A stretch of 64,000 nt of DNA from Cryptomeria japonica (lineage: Eukaryota; Streptophyta; Pinopsida; Cupressales; Cupressaceae): contig NC_081414.1 of NCBI RefSeq assembly GCF_030272615.1, positions 768,378,153 to 768,442,152 on the forward strand. Direction: 5' to 3'. Numbering within the stretch: position 1 is the stretch's first letter; each line of letters begins with the position of its first letter. The translations under genes and the position numbers were made by a program. The notes under the pieces were generated by a model. It saw nothing but the letters and a program-made list of their open reading frames with translations. It had not been told where the DNA came from and did no database searches. Positions 1-12,050 of the stretch are shown here, piece by piece.

Positions 1-168
1 TCAAATGGGAATAATAAAGGTGAAAAATGTACAAAAGAAGAGTGTAATTATAGGTTTCAGAATTCTTTGTCTACAGGGGAGCCTTAGAAATTATTTTGAT
101 CTGGTGTATAGGCTCTCAACACTTAGCTATTTTTCACAAGTGTTGCCATCAATGCCAAATGGGGAGAT
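1..168 (+). other. 3' internal end of copia element A with polypurine tract
   Basis: This is the non-coding tail of an LTR retrotransposon whose body lies left of the window. It ends in a purine run (aaatggggagat, 157-168) directly before a TGTTGG LTR start, which is the normal polypurine-tract/3' LTR arrangement. The words 'gccatcaatgccaaa' before the tract recur at most other copia junctions in this window. No coding sequence is visible. Confidence 0.7.
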
Positions 169-834
169 TGTTGGCAATTGAAACTCATTCGGTGGCTTCT
201 GATTCTTGATTAATGGTTTAGGGTTGTCATTGATAGAAAATATTCATGAGATTCCCATCTGGTAATTATAGATCTTGATTTCTAGAAGACAATGTCAATC
301 GGTAGCCAATTAACAAGTATTTCTAGTTGGACAAAGTAATTTTGGTCCAGAAGATTTCCAGTGATTGCGGTGTTATGAATCGTGTATGGGATGATTGGGA
401 TGACATAAGGACATAACTTTATCATTTTTTTAGTGATCCACATTTATCTTTGGTGATCCAGTCAAGCCGTCATATGACTACACGCTACATTAGCAGGACA
501 ACTTGATAAATGATCTATTTTGTGATTGTGGATATATAAGTCCGGTGTGAAAGATCTTTTTGGTGAATGGTATGATTGTATGTGAGCTAGTGGTGATCAA
601 GAATCCTTTGTAGGGTAGTTTCATGTGCACATTCTTGATTTGGTTGCTGATTAAGATAGAGAATAGGGAATAACAGAGTAAAACAACAGAGGTGATACAG
701 TCAGTGTATTTGGCACTTAACCGGAACTCATCTAGGAATTGTAGATGTTATTTTGGAGTTCATTTTCTATAATTCATCATTGTAATTAATCAGCAAGGTA
801 GTAAGCCTTTCGAGGTTGTATCCCTTATTGTATT
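169..834 (+). repeat. 3' LTR of element A, first part (split by element B)
   Basis: The LTR starts TGTTGGC immediately after the polypurine tract. A TATA-like stretch (gatatataag) lies near 530-540. The LTR breaks at 834 where B begins and resumes after 22938. Both parts together are about 960 bp, within the size range of the other copia LTRs here. The preceding purine tract makes this a 3' LTR, so the rest of A is outside the window. Confidence 0.7.
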
Positions 835-1898
835 TGTTGGTATTATGGATGTGTTGTATTGGTTTTGTCATTGATGTCAACACTCATCAACACCTATTCT
901 TCTGGAGATCTTTGGTTATGTTCACCAACATGTTCAGTAACTTATGCACAGTCACCAGTATTTGGTTCACCGACAGGTTATATTGTTCACCGACATTAAG
1001 GATGACTTGTTATCATCTGGAGATTACTTGGTTATGTCGAAGACATGGTTTGGACACTTGGTTTTGGTGATTTGGTTATTGGTCTAATAGAGTTTGTATA
1101 TTTGCTGTTACCAGCAAATTGATCTAGGTTATGGACCGGCATGCATTATGTATTCCAGATTAGAATGACACATTATGGAGATGATTGATTGATTTATTAT
1201 TATTGTAAATGCATTAAGTTGACATGATGCATCACATATTGATTCATTTGTAACTGATTTAATTATAATATTCTTAGTGAGCCAGCCTACACATTTGGTC
1301 TTAGGTTTTGGTATATATGTAAGATCTCATTTGTAAGATTAATATGGTAGTAGAAGAGGAATGTAATAAGGTATATGCAAATATAAGTAGAGCTACTCAC
1401 GTAGACATCATTTGAATATTCAAGGAAGGTTTGAAGAAGACAATTAGAGCTTAACTGGTACTGAATCCAGTATATGAAGATGCTACTATGAGTAGTACAT
1501 TATCATTGGATTTAACCATCCAATTGTAGTCAGTGTGACTCTCATTTTGTGATTGAGGAGTGAGCTCTAGGTAGTTGGCCTTTCTACATGTGCAAACCCC
1601 ATTTGTACACACATACTATCTGCAGTAGTATCATCTGATTGTGGGTAAGGTTTCCCACAATGGTTTTTCCCCTTATAGGGTTTCCATGTACAAATATCTG
1701 TGTTATATGTCATGGATGTTATTTGTCTTTTTGTTTCATGCATTAAACTTTACCAGTACTATTATTAACTATTAAACTATCCATCAACATTAAGTTTGGT
1801 TTACCGGTATTATGCATCAAGTTTGATTAAGTTATATTTGCATTGAAATTAATAGATTACTGATTCACCCCCCTCTTAGTTGCCTCCGGGTCCTAACA
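835..1898 (+). repeat. 5' LTR of element B
   Basis: The repeat runs from TGTTGGTATT to CCTAACA and is matched by 21890-22933. A TATA-like box (gtatatatgt, 1311-1320) would set the start of the genomic transcript. Near the end are two motifs shared with every other copia LTR in the window: a 'cccacaatggtttttcccc' block near 1653-1672 and a 'tgattcaccccc' block near 1861. Confidence 0.92.
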
Positions 1899-1913
1899 AT
1901 TGGTATCAGAGCC
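1899..1913 (+). other. Primer-binding site of element B
   Basis: The sequence attggtatcagagcc starts at the first base after the 5' LTR. It is complementary to the 3' end of plant initiator-methionine tRNA, the usual minus-strand primer of plant copia elements. Confidence 0.93.
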
Positions 1914-1955
1914 AAGTCCTCTTTTTGTAGAAGTTTAATAGCTTGAGGAGATTCT

Positions 1956-3250
1956 ATGGCAACTAACTATTTCGGGAAGGACAGTCTGAAGGTTGATGGA
2001 ACTAACTATGGTATATGGAAGATTAGAATGGAGACACATTTGAATTGCATTGGAAGAGATATATGAGATGTTACAAAGAATGGCTATGTTGGTCCTACAT
2101 AGAGTCAACCTAATCCACCAAGCTTGGCTAAAGATTAGGAGAATGATTGCAAAGCAAGAGAAGCACTTTTGAGCACATTGTCAGATCAACAAATCATGGG
2201 ATTATCAGACCGATCTACTACTAAAGCTATTTGGGACAAATTGGAGATATTGAATGAAGGTGATACCATTGTAAAAATTGCAAAATTGGAATGCTTCCCG
2301 GTCAGGTATGAAAATCTGAAAATGGAAGAAGATGAAAGGATTTATGCTTTTATGGAAAGATAATGAAATTATTTTAGGTATACAATGTTGTGGAGGATCC
2401 TTAAGTGAAGATGAAATTGTTTCTAAATTTTTAAGAGCACTTCCACTAGCATACAAATTGAAAGTAACTTCTATAAATGAATTAAGAACAATGCCTAATA
2501 CATCAATATCTAGAGATACCTTGGTTGGAAAACTTTCAGCTTTTGAACTTGAGGAATTTGGTCTTGTTGCTTCAATTAAGATAGATTTAGCTTTCAAAGC
2601 ATCATCATCATTTGCAACATCATCATCATCATCTGAGAAATTTGATTGGAAAGCACTTTATGCAAAAGAACTTGAAGACATCAAAAAGGAAAATGAAGAA
2701 CTGGAAGAACTTGAAGCACCATTCGTAATAAAAATGCCTAAAGGTCTAGTTGGAAGTAAGTATGAAGGTAAAGCACCATTTATATGTTTTAACTGCGATA
2801 AAATTGGTCATATGGCATCTAGGTGTCCTGATAGACGTGCAAGATTAAGAGAAGAAGCTAAAAGAATATATAAGCCTAACCCTGAATATCAGAGATACAA
2901 ATTTAAGAAAAATAGAGACAAATCATGTTACTATGCTGATGAAGGAGTTACTATTGATTCTGATGAGGAACTGACAGACAATGGATGGGCTTTTGTTGCA
3001 ATAACAAAAGATCAACCGATAACTATTATACAACTGGTAGAGTAGGCCTTGGTAGCTAAAATTCAAGAAAAGGATGAATGGATCATTGATTTCGGATGTT
3101 CACATCATATGACTGGTGATAAAAGTAAATTCTTAACTTTTTAGGAATACAATGAAGGTCTAGTAAGATTTGGGGATGATAAAGCTTGTTTGATCAGAGG
3201 AAAAGGCACTATATCTTTTGATGGTAAGTACAATACTGAATAGAACTGGT
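1956..3250 (+). pseudogene. Degraded gag and protease of element B
   Basis: The reading frame opens with an ATG at 1956 (MATNYF) soon after the primer site. The N-terminal part has the W-K-I-R-M-E-T-type motif and the following helices of the copia gag (UBN2/DUF4219-like) domain. It carries three in-frame stops before about 2140 and a frameshift near 2360. A CCHC zinc knuckle (CFNCDKIGHMASRC) for RNA binding lies at about 2790-2833. Downstream of a stop at 3043 is the aspartic protease start, with the active-site D-S-G reading D-F-G and further stops. Gag would form the particle and protease would cut the polyprotein; neither can be made intact here. Confidence 0.88.
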
Positions 3251-3305
3251 TTGATTAGTTGAAAAGGGATTTCAGTTACAATTCAAGAATGGTAAATGCA
3301 AAATC

Positions 3306-3994
3306 ATGAATATAACTGGTTTGGAAATTGCAACCAGTAATAAGACCAAAGGTAATATCTTTCATTTGAATAATAATGAGAAGACATGCTTAATTGCACA
3401 TATTGATGAAAGTTGGTTATGGCATACGAGACTTTGTCATGTAAATTTTGACTGCATTATAAAGATCAGTACAACTAAGGCAGTAAGGGATTTACCTAAG
3501 ATTGTAAAACCTCACAATCTGGTATGTAAGGAATGTCAATTTGGAAAGCAAGTTAGAACAACTTTTAAGAGTATTCCAAAAAAATCCAATAATATTCTTG
3601 ATTTAATTCATACTAATCTACGTGGTCCGGCAAGAACTAGAAGTTTACAAGGAGATAGATATTTTATGCTAATCATTGATGATTATTCTAGAATATGTTG
3701 GGTTACTTTTCTCAGGGAGAAACCAGAAGCTTTTGGAAAATTCAAACTATTCAAGGTAATGATAGAGAATGAAACCAGTAAGAAAATCAAATGTTTAAGA
3801 TCAGATCAAGGAGGTGAATTCACATCTAAGGAATTTAATACATTCTGTGAAGTGAATAGAATCAGAAGATAATTATCAGCACCTCGAACACCCCAACAAA
3901 ATGGAGTTGTGGAAAGGAAGAACATTACTATTCTAGATGCAGCTAGAAGCATGATATCAGAAGAAAACCTACCTCATGTATATTGGAGAGAAGC
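3306..3994 (+). pseudogene. Copia integrase of element B, N-terminal and core parts
   Basis: Integrase would join element cDNA to the host chromosome. Visible in order are the H-H-C-C zinc-binding region (WLWHTRLCHVNF then CKEC), the core with LIHTN, then RSDQGGEF, then GVVERKN. The first catalytic Asp of the D-D-E triad is Asn (HTN where family members, including E here, have HTD), so the core should be inactive even without the stop near 3870. A tandem duplication at the 3' end was the target of F. The remaining integrase C-terminus and pol continue after 19445. Confidence 0.88.
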
Positions 3995-3999
3995 AAACC

Positions 4000-5122
4000 T
4001 TGTTAGGTCCAACCAGGAAGGCTAATGTACTGAGAGGAGAGGGGTGAATCAGTACTTCAAAACTTTTCTTCAAAAATAACTTTACTAATAAACATAAACT
4101 GAATACTGTAGATCTCATAATATAAAATGCTAAAACATAATAACATTCATACACATTTCACTCCATAACACAAATATTTTGGTTACGCAGAAACTCTTGG
4201 TTAGAGAGAAAAACTGCAGTGGGGATGACACCCACAACTTCACTACTGCAATAATAAAGGTTGCTCAGTTAGAGCTACATATTTAGCTATTTATAATAGC
4301 TTACCCTATTAGGAGTATCAAGATCTTTAGATCTACCTTGCTAAAGGATTTTACAAACACTTTTACAAAATGTTGTACCCGGTTAAAGGGTTTACAATTT
4401 ATAGACTTTGTTAGAGTCTTTTACCCTGTTAAAGGTTCTTAGTACAACTCAAATAATACAATCAAAATCTTTACACAATATCTGCAACTTTACATCAGAA
4501 ATGTTATAGCATACTCTATGTGCTCAATATGACATTACCTTGCTCATAGCATACCTCGGTAATGGATAAATCAACTCGATAAACCCTTCTGTTTACTCTG
4601 TCCCATAAACTGTTCTTTGAAGACTTTCTCGGTGACCTCTGAATATCTCTGGCATTCTTAGTAGTCACAACTCATTGTCTCTCCTCCTTTTTAATACTCA
4701 AATCATTCTGTATAAATAGATCTCTGGGATGGTGATTTATTCATGCTTCGATCTTACAAACAAAATTCATCGAATGAATAAACATAAGAAATATTTCATT
4801 GGTTAAACTTCCTCAAAATCATACAAAATCTTGAAGTGCAATTTCCTATGTGATAACGGTTAGATCTTCTCGAGTTTTGTAACACGTTTCACATATGTGT
4901 CCAGGTTCATTGAATCTGGTAACGCGTTTCTACTCGGTTCAAATTACTCGGTATTCCTTCTTTGCTGCTTGGTAGACATAGAACGTTACTCGGTAGACAT
5001 CTTGGTGTATACTTAACTCTGTGATTCCTTTCTTCTGTAACCAACTGCATTAGTGCTTACCGACTAGAGTATATAGGATGACTTTGGACATAAAACTAAT
5101 GACAACTTAATCAGGAATAACA
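4000..5122 (-). repeat. 3' LTR of element F
   Basis: On the plus strand this runs TGTTAGGTCC to GGAATAACA, and it is matched by 18298-19445 at roughly 95% by eye. The right copy carries about 25 extra bases near 19355-19385. The reverse-strand polypurine tract abuts it at 5123. Confidence 0.92.
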
Positions 5123-5134
5123 ATCTCCCCTTTT
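5123..5134 (-). other. Polypurine tract of element F
   Basis: On the minus strand this reads aaaaggggagat immediately upstream of the 3' LTR. It is the plus-strand DNA primer site for an element in reverse orientation. Confidence 0.88.
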
Positions 5135-5480
5135 GACATTAGTTTGGCATGTTTGACAAAACTCTTTTCAAAGTCATAACTCAAAATCTATATACTACAA
5201 AATTTGACTAAAATGACAATATATACAATTGTCAATGAATAGTAACATACTCAGATATATACTCCCCTTATCAATATACTATTCATAACTTAATTTGCAT
5301 GCTCCCGTGATCAATTCTTGGAGTTCACTACTCTGTGCTCTTTGCTCCCCTGTCAAATTAAACTATACACTCGGATACACTGTTCTGCTCGGTACACTCC
5401 CTCTTATACTCGGTACACTCCCCCTTTTTGACAAACAACAAAACTAGTTACCATTCGGTGGGGGCAACTGATCAAAAATA
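5135..5480 (-). other. 3' untranslated region of element F
   Basis: This non-coding stretch lies between the end of F's second reading frame and its polypurine tract. It contains several further pyrimidine-rich blocks (ctcccc; purine-rich on the coding strand), like the repeated purine tracts near the 3' ends of the other copia elements here. No gene is seen. Confidence 0.6.
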
Positions 5481-6380
5481 GATTTGTACTTAGTTCAAGC
5501 ATCGGTGAGAGCATTGGTAAGTGCACCCTTGACACTTTCCATTAAAGAAATCTTGAGTTGTAATATCAGCTAATAGTGAAATCAAACCATCTAATGTTCT
5601 TCCCTCGACTTGAGTGGACAACTGTGTAGCTCGGTTGATCTGCTCTTGGACTGATGAAAGATGGGGAATAAATAATGTCTAAAGAGTCATGATATCCACC
5701 CTAATTTTGTGCTCTTCATTCCGAAGTTCCAACTGTTGAGCCATAGAGTTTGCAGCTTGGTATAGAAATTCTGAACAAAATTTGGCTTGGTGGGACCAAT
5801 TTATTGGAGAGATCTGTGATCTCTTTTTCAATAGCTTCGGTCTTATGCTTGATGTCCTTAATAAATAATGAAAATGTACATAATTTCTGGAATAAATAAA
5901 GAATGTGCTTGAGTTGAGGGGACAACTTAGCAATGAATCCAACAAGCTTGATTTTACTCATAGCAATGTCTTTCTGCACTTCTTCAATCATTTTGGCAGA
6001 TATCTCTTTATCCTTTAATTTGTTAAGGTATTCTGATGCGTCTACTCCTGATGCTTCTAATTTAGTGAGTAGTTCATCCAATTGTATATGGATGGCAGCA
6101 TCTTTATTCATGATAGCTTCAAGTAGGATATCTATCAATAATGCTTTAACCTTTTGAAGTACTTGGTTCTTCTTTTAAATAGCCATTTGTCTTTCTTGTT
6201 TTTCTTTGGCCTTGCAGAGTTCCTCGAATTCAATAAGTGCTTGCCCTTTCAGTTTGGAAATGTCAACATTGGGCAACACAATAGGTTTAGACAAATCTCC
6301 CTTGAAACTATGCTTTTTCATTTTCTTTTCCTTGGATGATGAGGCTTTCACCGGTTGAACTAGTACAATGGCTTTGGAGG
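5480..6380 (-). pseudogene. Element F second ORF, C-terminal part (coiled coil)
   Basis: This continues, beyond the G insertion, the long reading frame of 14122-16352. It begins with a lysine/serine-rich segment and a short conserved-looking stretch (PNVDISKLKGQALIEFEEL). A long helical, probably coiled-coil region follows, rich in E, K, L and I with heptad-like spacing (about 6140-5850). A frameshift lies near 5800, after which another frame continues with similar helical composition to about 5550. One stop near 6175 interrupts it. I do not recognise the family. The coiled coil suggests self-association or binding to another coiled-coil protein such as F's first product; that is inference. 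Confidence 0.65.
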
Positions 6381-7839
6381 TGATGGGATGGGGTTTGGGA
6401 TAAACTAGCCTAGTCTATGCTCTTGGATCCTTCCCTTGGATCACTTGGTGTTCTCTTCACACCCTAGGGTCTCTAGGACTTCCCTTGCTTGAGGAATCCC
6501 CTGACCTTACCCAATCCACCCACCAATGAGTTGCAATGCTGCTCCTAAGGTCTCACCTACTCATGAGACTCAAAACCCCTTACTATGGCTAATAAGGGCT
6601 TGGCTTGTCCTACTGCTTCCTAGGTCTTAGCAAGGTTGGGATAGGTCTTAAACCATATTTTACATCCATTCATGTGCCCCCAAGAAGTTGCAACCTTCAT
6701 CCCTCCTAGAGATTCCACCATTTTGCTCATTTCCTACAAAATAGGGCTACAAGGAAGAGCCCCTATTAGGCCTCCAATCCAGACTTTTAGGGCTCTCTCT
6801 TGCAAATGATGCACAAACTACCCAAACTCCTAAAATGTAATACCATTTATTTGGCAAGGGCTCAAGGATTTCTCTAGTTTTGGGCCTCCAAGTGGCCATA
6901 CAGTGCCTTGGGCAAATTTTGGGGTTTTTAAGGGTTTTGCGAGGGTTTTTATGGTCTGCCTGGGTCACAGTGTATGTTTTGTGTTTTAGCCACCTTTTCT
7001 AGATTGGTGGAGGTTCCTTCTTCACTCCAATGGTTCTTCACACACTCCTCTACACCTCCTCCAAAGGGTGCACTCTCCTCTGACCAACCTTGCTCTCCAA
7101 GACCTCTACAACTTGACCCTTCCTAGTTGGGCACTGTCCAGTCTCGCCTAGGAGTGGGTCTTTGTATGGCCTCCTTGCATTTTCAAGGGCCCTTCTTGCA
7201 TTGAATTATAGTACAAGGTCTTCACTTCCATTCCCCATGGTTTCATGGTGGCTACACGATGGAGAATGGAATGCTAACCCATTAGTACAAAACTGTCCCA
7301 AAACTGGGCAGCGACAGTGTATTTTACAAACTATTTACAAAAGGACTTAAACCTGCACCACACACACTATCTAATTGCCAAAAATGAAAGATCAAACACT
7401 ACACAAATCTTTTCACATAGTTTAGTCTTCAGATCAAACCATTAACTTGCTCGGTTGCTCCATTCAAACTGACTGATAACCAACAAAACAGTCACAGTCA
7501 AGCTTCCCTTACTTGGGTCGTACAACAATGATTAACCCCCTCATATTTTAGGGTTTGAAACACCTTATACTACCTAGACCTTGGTCGATGTGCCAAAATT
7601 AGGGCTCTCCACACTCAATAAGGGTCTTTGACCTTTTGGTTGGAAAAGTTGCTTGACAACTTTTAAAAGTTGTCATGCAACTTTTGCATCTTTTGAGCAA
7701 CTTTGCCATTGTTGCTTTTCATGACTCCTAGGCCTATTTTGGGCTATCCTAAGGACAAAAACATTCCAATAAGGCCTAACACACATCCAAGGCACACTCA
7801 ACCTCTCCTGCACAAGAAATCACAACAAAAACACTAAGG
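6381..7839 (-). repeat. 3' LTR of chromovirus G
   Basis: On the plus strand this starts TGATGGGATGGGG and ends in AAAAACACTAAGG. It matches 12663-14121 at equal length. A short cluster around 7650-7720 repeats 'caacttt/aaagttg' words in both orientations and could form a hairpin. The exact inner boundary is uncertain by a few bases because shared sequence extends past the expected CA end. Confidence 0.88.
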
Positions 7840-7986
7840 ACCTAAAACTAGGACCTAGTCAAGAACAAATGAGCTCATGGCTCTTATTACATGTACAATG
7901 GCTTCAAAAGAAGCATAAAACCAACAAAACAAAGAAGGAGGAAGATCTCAGAAGGGTTCTCATGCACCATACTCCCCCTCTACACA

Positions 7987-8175
7987 CAACTAAGAAATAG
8001 AAGAAGAGATGAGAGCAGGGTCTATGCCAAGTGTCTTGAACCTGCTCTCTTCAACCCAGGTAGCTTCACACTTAGGCTGACCTACCCACTTCACCAAGTG
8101 TTCCATGTAGACCTGGTGTCTAGTGGACTTCTTTACTCTAGATTCCAAGATCTCCTCTGCTATAGGCTTCTTCAC
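7987..8175 (-). pseudogene. Chromodomain at the C-terminus of G integrase
   Basis: The segment has the chromodomain layout: an EEILESR-type first strand, then HLVKWVGQP, then EATWVEES. In chromoviruses this domain follows integrase and is known to steer insertion toward marked heterochromatin, commonly through methylated histone H3. It lies in the same frame as the integrase C-terminus upstream, separated by one stop near 8178, so the natural product would be a fusion. Confidence 0.8.
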
Positions 8176-8177
8176 CT

Positions 8178-9906
8178 ATGGTAAGACATTAACATCTAGG
8201 TCCTGCAGCACCTTGGCTTGGTTCTCCTTTAGCCTTGCTATTTCACCCTTGTACATGAACAAATCAGCTACATTGAAGACTGGTGATATATCCTAATCTA
8301 AAGGAATTTCAACCTTATAAGTGTTCTCACCATATTTTTCCAAAATTATACAAGGTCCTACCCTCTTCATTTGCAGTTTAGTAGGCTTACCACTTTGCAT
8401 TCTAGCTTTGCTCAAATGGACTATCACAAAGTCACCCACCTTGAACTGAACCTCTCTCCTTTTCTCATCCATTTTGGCCTTTAGTTTTTGAGTGGATTCA
8501 AGGATGGCTTTCTTGACTTTCTCTTGGACTTCCTTGATGGTTTGAGTGAAGTCCTCTGCTTTCCCACTCTTCATCTCCATAGAACCAAGTTCCCTGAGTT
8601 CACACACTCCTCTTGGATGTCTACCATAGACAACCTCAAAAGGACTTCTTCTAGTGGTCCTATTCACACTATCATTATATGCATACTCTGCTTGAGGAAT
8701 GATTAGGTCCCATGTCTACCCATACTCCTTAGTTAAACACCTCAACAAATTGCCTAACACCCTATTGATGACTTCAGTTTGACCATCATTTTGTGGATGG
8801 TAAGCTAAGCTAAATGACAAGTTAGTTCCTAGTCTCCTCCATAATGTTTGCCAAAAATGGCCCATGAACTTGCTATCCCTGTCTGATATAATGCTTCAAG
8901 GGTGTCCATGAATCCTAACAATCTCTTTAAAGAAGAGATGTGCAACATAGCTAGCATCATGTGTAGTTTTACATGGGATGAAATGGCTCATCTTGGAAAA
9001 TCTATCTACTACCACATAGATGTTGTCCATACCTATCTTTATCTTGGGAAGTCCTACTACAAAGCCCATGCTTATACATTCCCAAGGCCTATTAAGGACC
9101 ATCAATGGTTGATAGAGACCGGCATTGCTTGATCCTCCTTTTGCTCTTTGACACACACCACATTGCTCCACATACCTTTTCACATCTCTTAGCAACTTAG
9201 GCCAATAGTAGTACCTCTGTACTAAATCTAAGGTTTTGTTGACTCCAAAGTGTCCACTTAAACTACCATTGTGTTTCTCTTGGATGAGGTTTTCCCTCAT
9301 GGATCCTCTTGGCTCACACAACTGATTACCTTTGAACAAGAGACCATTTTGGAGAGTGTAATCTGCATACTCACCATGGAAATGGTTCTCAAACTCCTTG
9401 CAAACCTTGTAAGCTGATGAGAAGTCTTCATCTACTTCATAGAGGTCCTTGAAACCTTCTATTCCTATGCTCTGCAATTGCAACTCTTGAACTATCAACA
9501 AATTCTTGCTTAAGGCATCTACCACCTTGTTGAGTTGCCCCTTCTTATGCTTGATGGTGAAGGTGAAAGATTGGAGGTATTCCATCCATTTTAGATGTCT
9601 ATTGCTAAGCTTCTCTTGAGTGTTGTAACTCAAAGCCTGATTGTCTGTGAACACCACAAATTCCTTTGGGAGTAGGTAATGCCTCCATTTCTTTAGTGAC
9701 TGTACTAATGCATACAAGTCTAGGTCATAGGCTGAGTACTTCTTCTTTTCTTCATCGAGCTTCTCACTGAAAAATGCTATAGGTCTTCCCTCTTGACTCA
9801 ATACACCCCTTACTACAATTCCACTTGCATCACACTCCAATGTGAATAGCTTATCAAAAGTGGGTAGGAGAAGGATAGGTTTTGTGGCTACTTCTTGCTT
9901 CAACAA
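8178..9906 (-). pseudogene. RNase H and integrase of chromovirus G
   Basis: The frame starts in the gypsy RT/RNase H connection. RNase H is recognisable by FTLECDASG near the start, a central SLKKWRHYLLPKEFVVFTDNQAL motif segment and the DALSKN end. Integrase follows with the H-H-C-C finger (HFGVNKT, then CGVCQRAK) and core segments. The first acidic position follows 'RPWECISMG' with Met-Gly where relatives usually have Met-Asp; VVVDRFSKM and a QNDGQTE-like glutamate segment follow. The C-terminal ORF (8667-8293) has the GPY/F-type motif (RVGPCIILEKYGENTY). Stops near 8895 and 8720 break the frame. Confidence 0.88.
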
Positions 9907-10004
9907 TTGAAATACTTTGTCAGCCTGCTCAGTCTATTTAAACTTGGTTTTAATGCCTCCTTTTATGGTATCAAGGATTGGTGCACATATGCCACTGAAG
10001 TTCC

Positions 10005-10560
10005 TCACAAACTTTCTATAGAATTGGGCCAATCCATGGAAACTCCTAACTTCAGTCCCTTTCTAGGTGTAGGCCAATTCAAGATTGCCTCCACTTTGCT
10101 TGGATCCATCTTCAAGGTTCCCTTAGACACCACAAATCCTAAGTAGACCAGCTCTTGCTTCAAGAAGTCACACTTCTCTAGGTTGATGGATAACTTCTCC
10201 TCATGCGACCTCTCTAAGACTAACCTCAAATGCTCAAGGTGCTCCTCTTTGGTTCTGCTATAGATGAGAATGTCATCTAGGTACACCACCACAAATCTGC
10301 CTATGAAGTCTTTTAACACCTCATTCATCAACCTCATGAAGGTGCTTGGAGAATTGGTGAGTCCAAATGGCATCACAAGCCATTCATACAATCCTTTTGT
10401 GGTCTTGAAAGCAGTCTTCCACTCATCACCCTCCTTGATTCTAATTTGGTGATAACTACTTTTCAAGTCTAGCTTGGTAAAATACATAGCACCTCCTAAA
10501 CAGTCCTCAAATCCTCTATTCTAGGAATAGGAAACCTATACCTTATGGTGATCTTATTGA
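10005..10560 (-). pseudogene. Reverse transcriptase core of chromovirus G
   Basis: This is the palm region of a Ty3/gypsy reverse transcriptase: [15 protein letters not shown] (first catalytic Asp), [11 protein letters not shown], and [11 protein letters not shown] with the Y-L-D-D catalytic box. The catalytic motifs are intact. The segment is out of frame with both the upstream gag-protease block and the downstream RNase H, with shifts near 10550 and 10050, so no continuous polymerase can be made. Confidence 0.92.
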
Positions 10561-10585
10561 TTTCCCTTGAGTCAGTGCAAAGTCT

Positions 10586-12050
10586 CTACTTGCCTCCCTT
10601 CTTTGATGCTAGCACTACTGGGACTGCACATGGGCTGATGCTCTTCTTAATCAGTCCTTGTTCCAATAACTCTTGCACTTGCCTTGCTACCTCCTTGTTT
10701 TGGTTAGGTGTGAGCTTATATGTAGCTTTGTTGGGTAGGGATGCTCTGGGAACAAAGTCTATTTGATGGCTTATAGACCTTCTTGGTGGGAGTGTTGCAG
10801 GTGCTCCATCACTCACTATGTCCTTATACTCTTGCAACATTTGCTTAACCTCCTTGGGTACTTCTGCTTGCAACTTGTCTTCCTCCTCCTTTGGCTTCAC
10901 AAAGATGGCACACTTCACTATCTCCTCCTCATGTAGCAAGTTTAGAAACTCTTTACTAGTAGCCAATAAGACACTAGGCGTTCTTGAAGTTCCCTCTTCA
11001 TTCTCTATCAAAGACTGAATCTTAAAGGTCTTGCTATCCTTCTTAAAGGAAATGGAGTTCTCTTCTCCATCATAGATCACCTTCCTATGAAATTGCCAGG
11101 GTCTACCTAGCAATATTTGACAAGTATCTATGGGTAACACATCACAAAGGATCTTATCCTTGTATCATCCAATAGAAAACTCTACCCAAGTTTGTTCATT
11201 GACTAGCACACTCTGCTCATGATTCAACCATGTCACCTTATATGGGTTAGTGTGGGGTATCCTTGTGAGTTTAAACTTCTTGACTTCCTCCTCTGATATT
11301 ATATTATCAGTTGACCCTGAATCAACTATCACCTTGCAAACTTTACCAAGAATCTTGCATCTCACCCTAAACAATGCTCTCCTATGCTTCGGCTCACTCT
11401 TGACTAACTGTCTTATCAAGACCCTATTGAACATCAGATTTTCTCCAATCTCTAATTCAATATGGTCCACCTTAGGTGTCTTTCTACTTGAAGAGTCTTC
11501 ATGTGCATAAGCAACCCTCTTTCCACCATTTGATGATGTAGGCTTGTCAGGGCATCTATATGCCGGTTGTCCCAATTGTCCACAGTTGTAACATTTCATA
11601 GTTGCAAAGTAGGAGTTACTCCTACCGGTACCTCTACCCCTACTTGGACCACCTTGTGCACCTCTTCCTCTAGAATGGCCCCCTCTGAGATTGGTTTCAC
11701 TACCATGTTCAGTCAACTTGGCCTCTCCTTGGTTCCTTTGCTCATTTGCCTTGCTTTGGTAACCACCTCGGTGATTCATTTGTTCTCTACCTCTGCCTCT
11801 ACCCCTGTTATTAGAGTCTCCTTTCCTTTTGTTCCTCTCTTCTACCTTGACAACAAGATGATGACATTTTTGAATAGTAGTAGGAGTCCATAGGCTTATC
11901 TCCTCTTGAATGTTCCACTTTAGGCTGCTTAGATACCTAGCCACCTTAATAGATTCATCTTCTTGGACTTTGGATCTAAGACAAAGTTTTTGAAATTCTT
12001 TGGTGTAGGAGGTCACATCAAGGTCTTTTTGCTTCAATCCCTATCTCTTC
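10586..12050 (-). pseudogene. Gag C-terminus, zinc knuckle, protease and RT N-terminus of G
   Basis: One frame on the minus strand carries, in order: a retrotransposon-gag segment (VTSYTKEFQKLC); an Arg/Gly-rich linker; a CCHC knuckle (CYNCGQLGQPAYRC, with the His position replaced by Gln-Pro context); the aspartic protease (VIVDSGSTDNII, D-S-G intact); and the start of reverse transcriptase (KKSISPCAVPVVLASKKGG). Few stops interrupt about 480 codons. The frame is shared with the gag start at 12622, as expected for a gag-pro-pol polyprotein. Confidence 0.88.

Noticed and set aside
816-1070. Open frame of 84 codons with a hydrophobic N-terminus
   Set aside because: It lies across the start of B's LTR, and the copy at 21890 has different frames. 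It is chance coding in a repeat.
3969-4154. Minus-strand small frame repeated at 18300-18451
   Set aside because: Both copies are simply the F LTRs, and the repetition reflects LTR duplication.
7650-7720. Hairpin of aaaagttg/caactttt words in G's LTR considered as a terminator or miRNA
   Set aside because: It is present in both LTRs, short and imperfect, with no support for a separate transcript.
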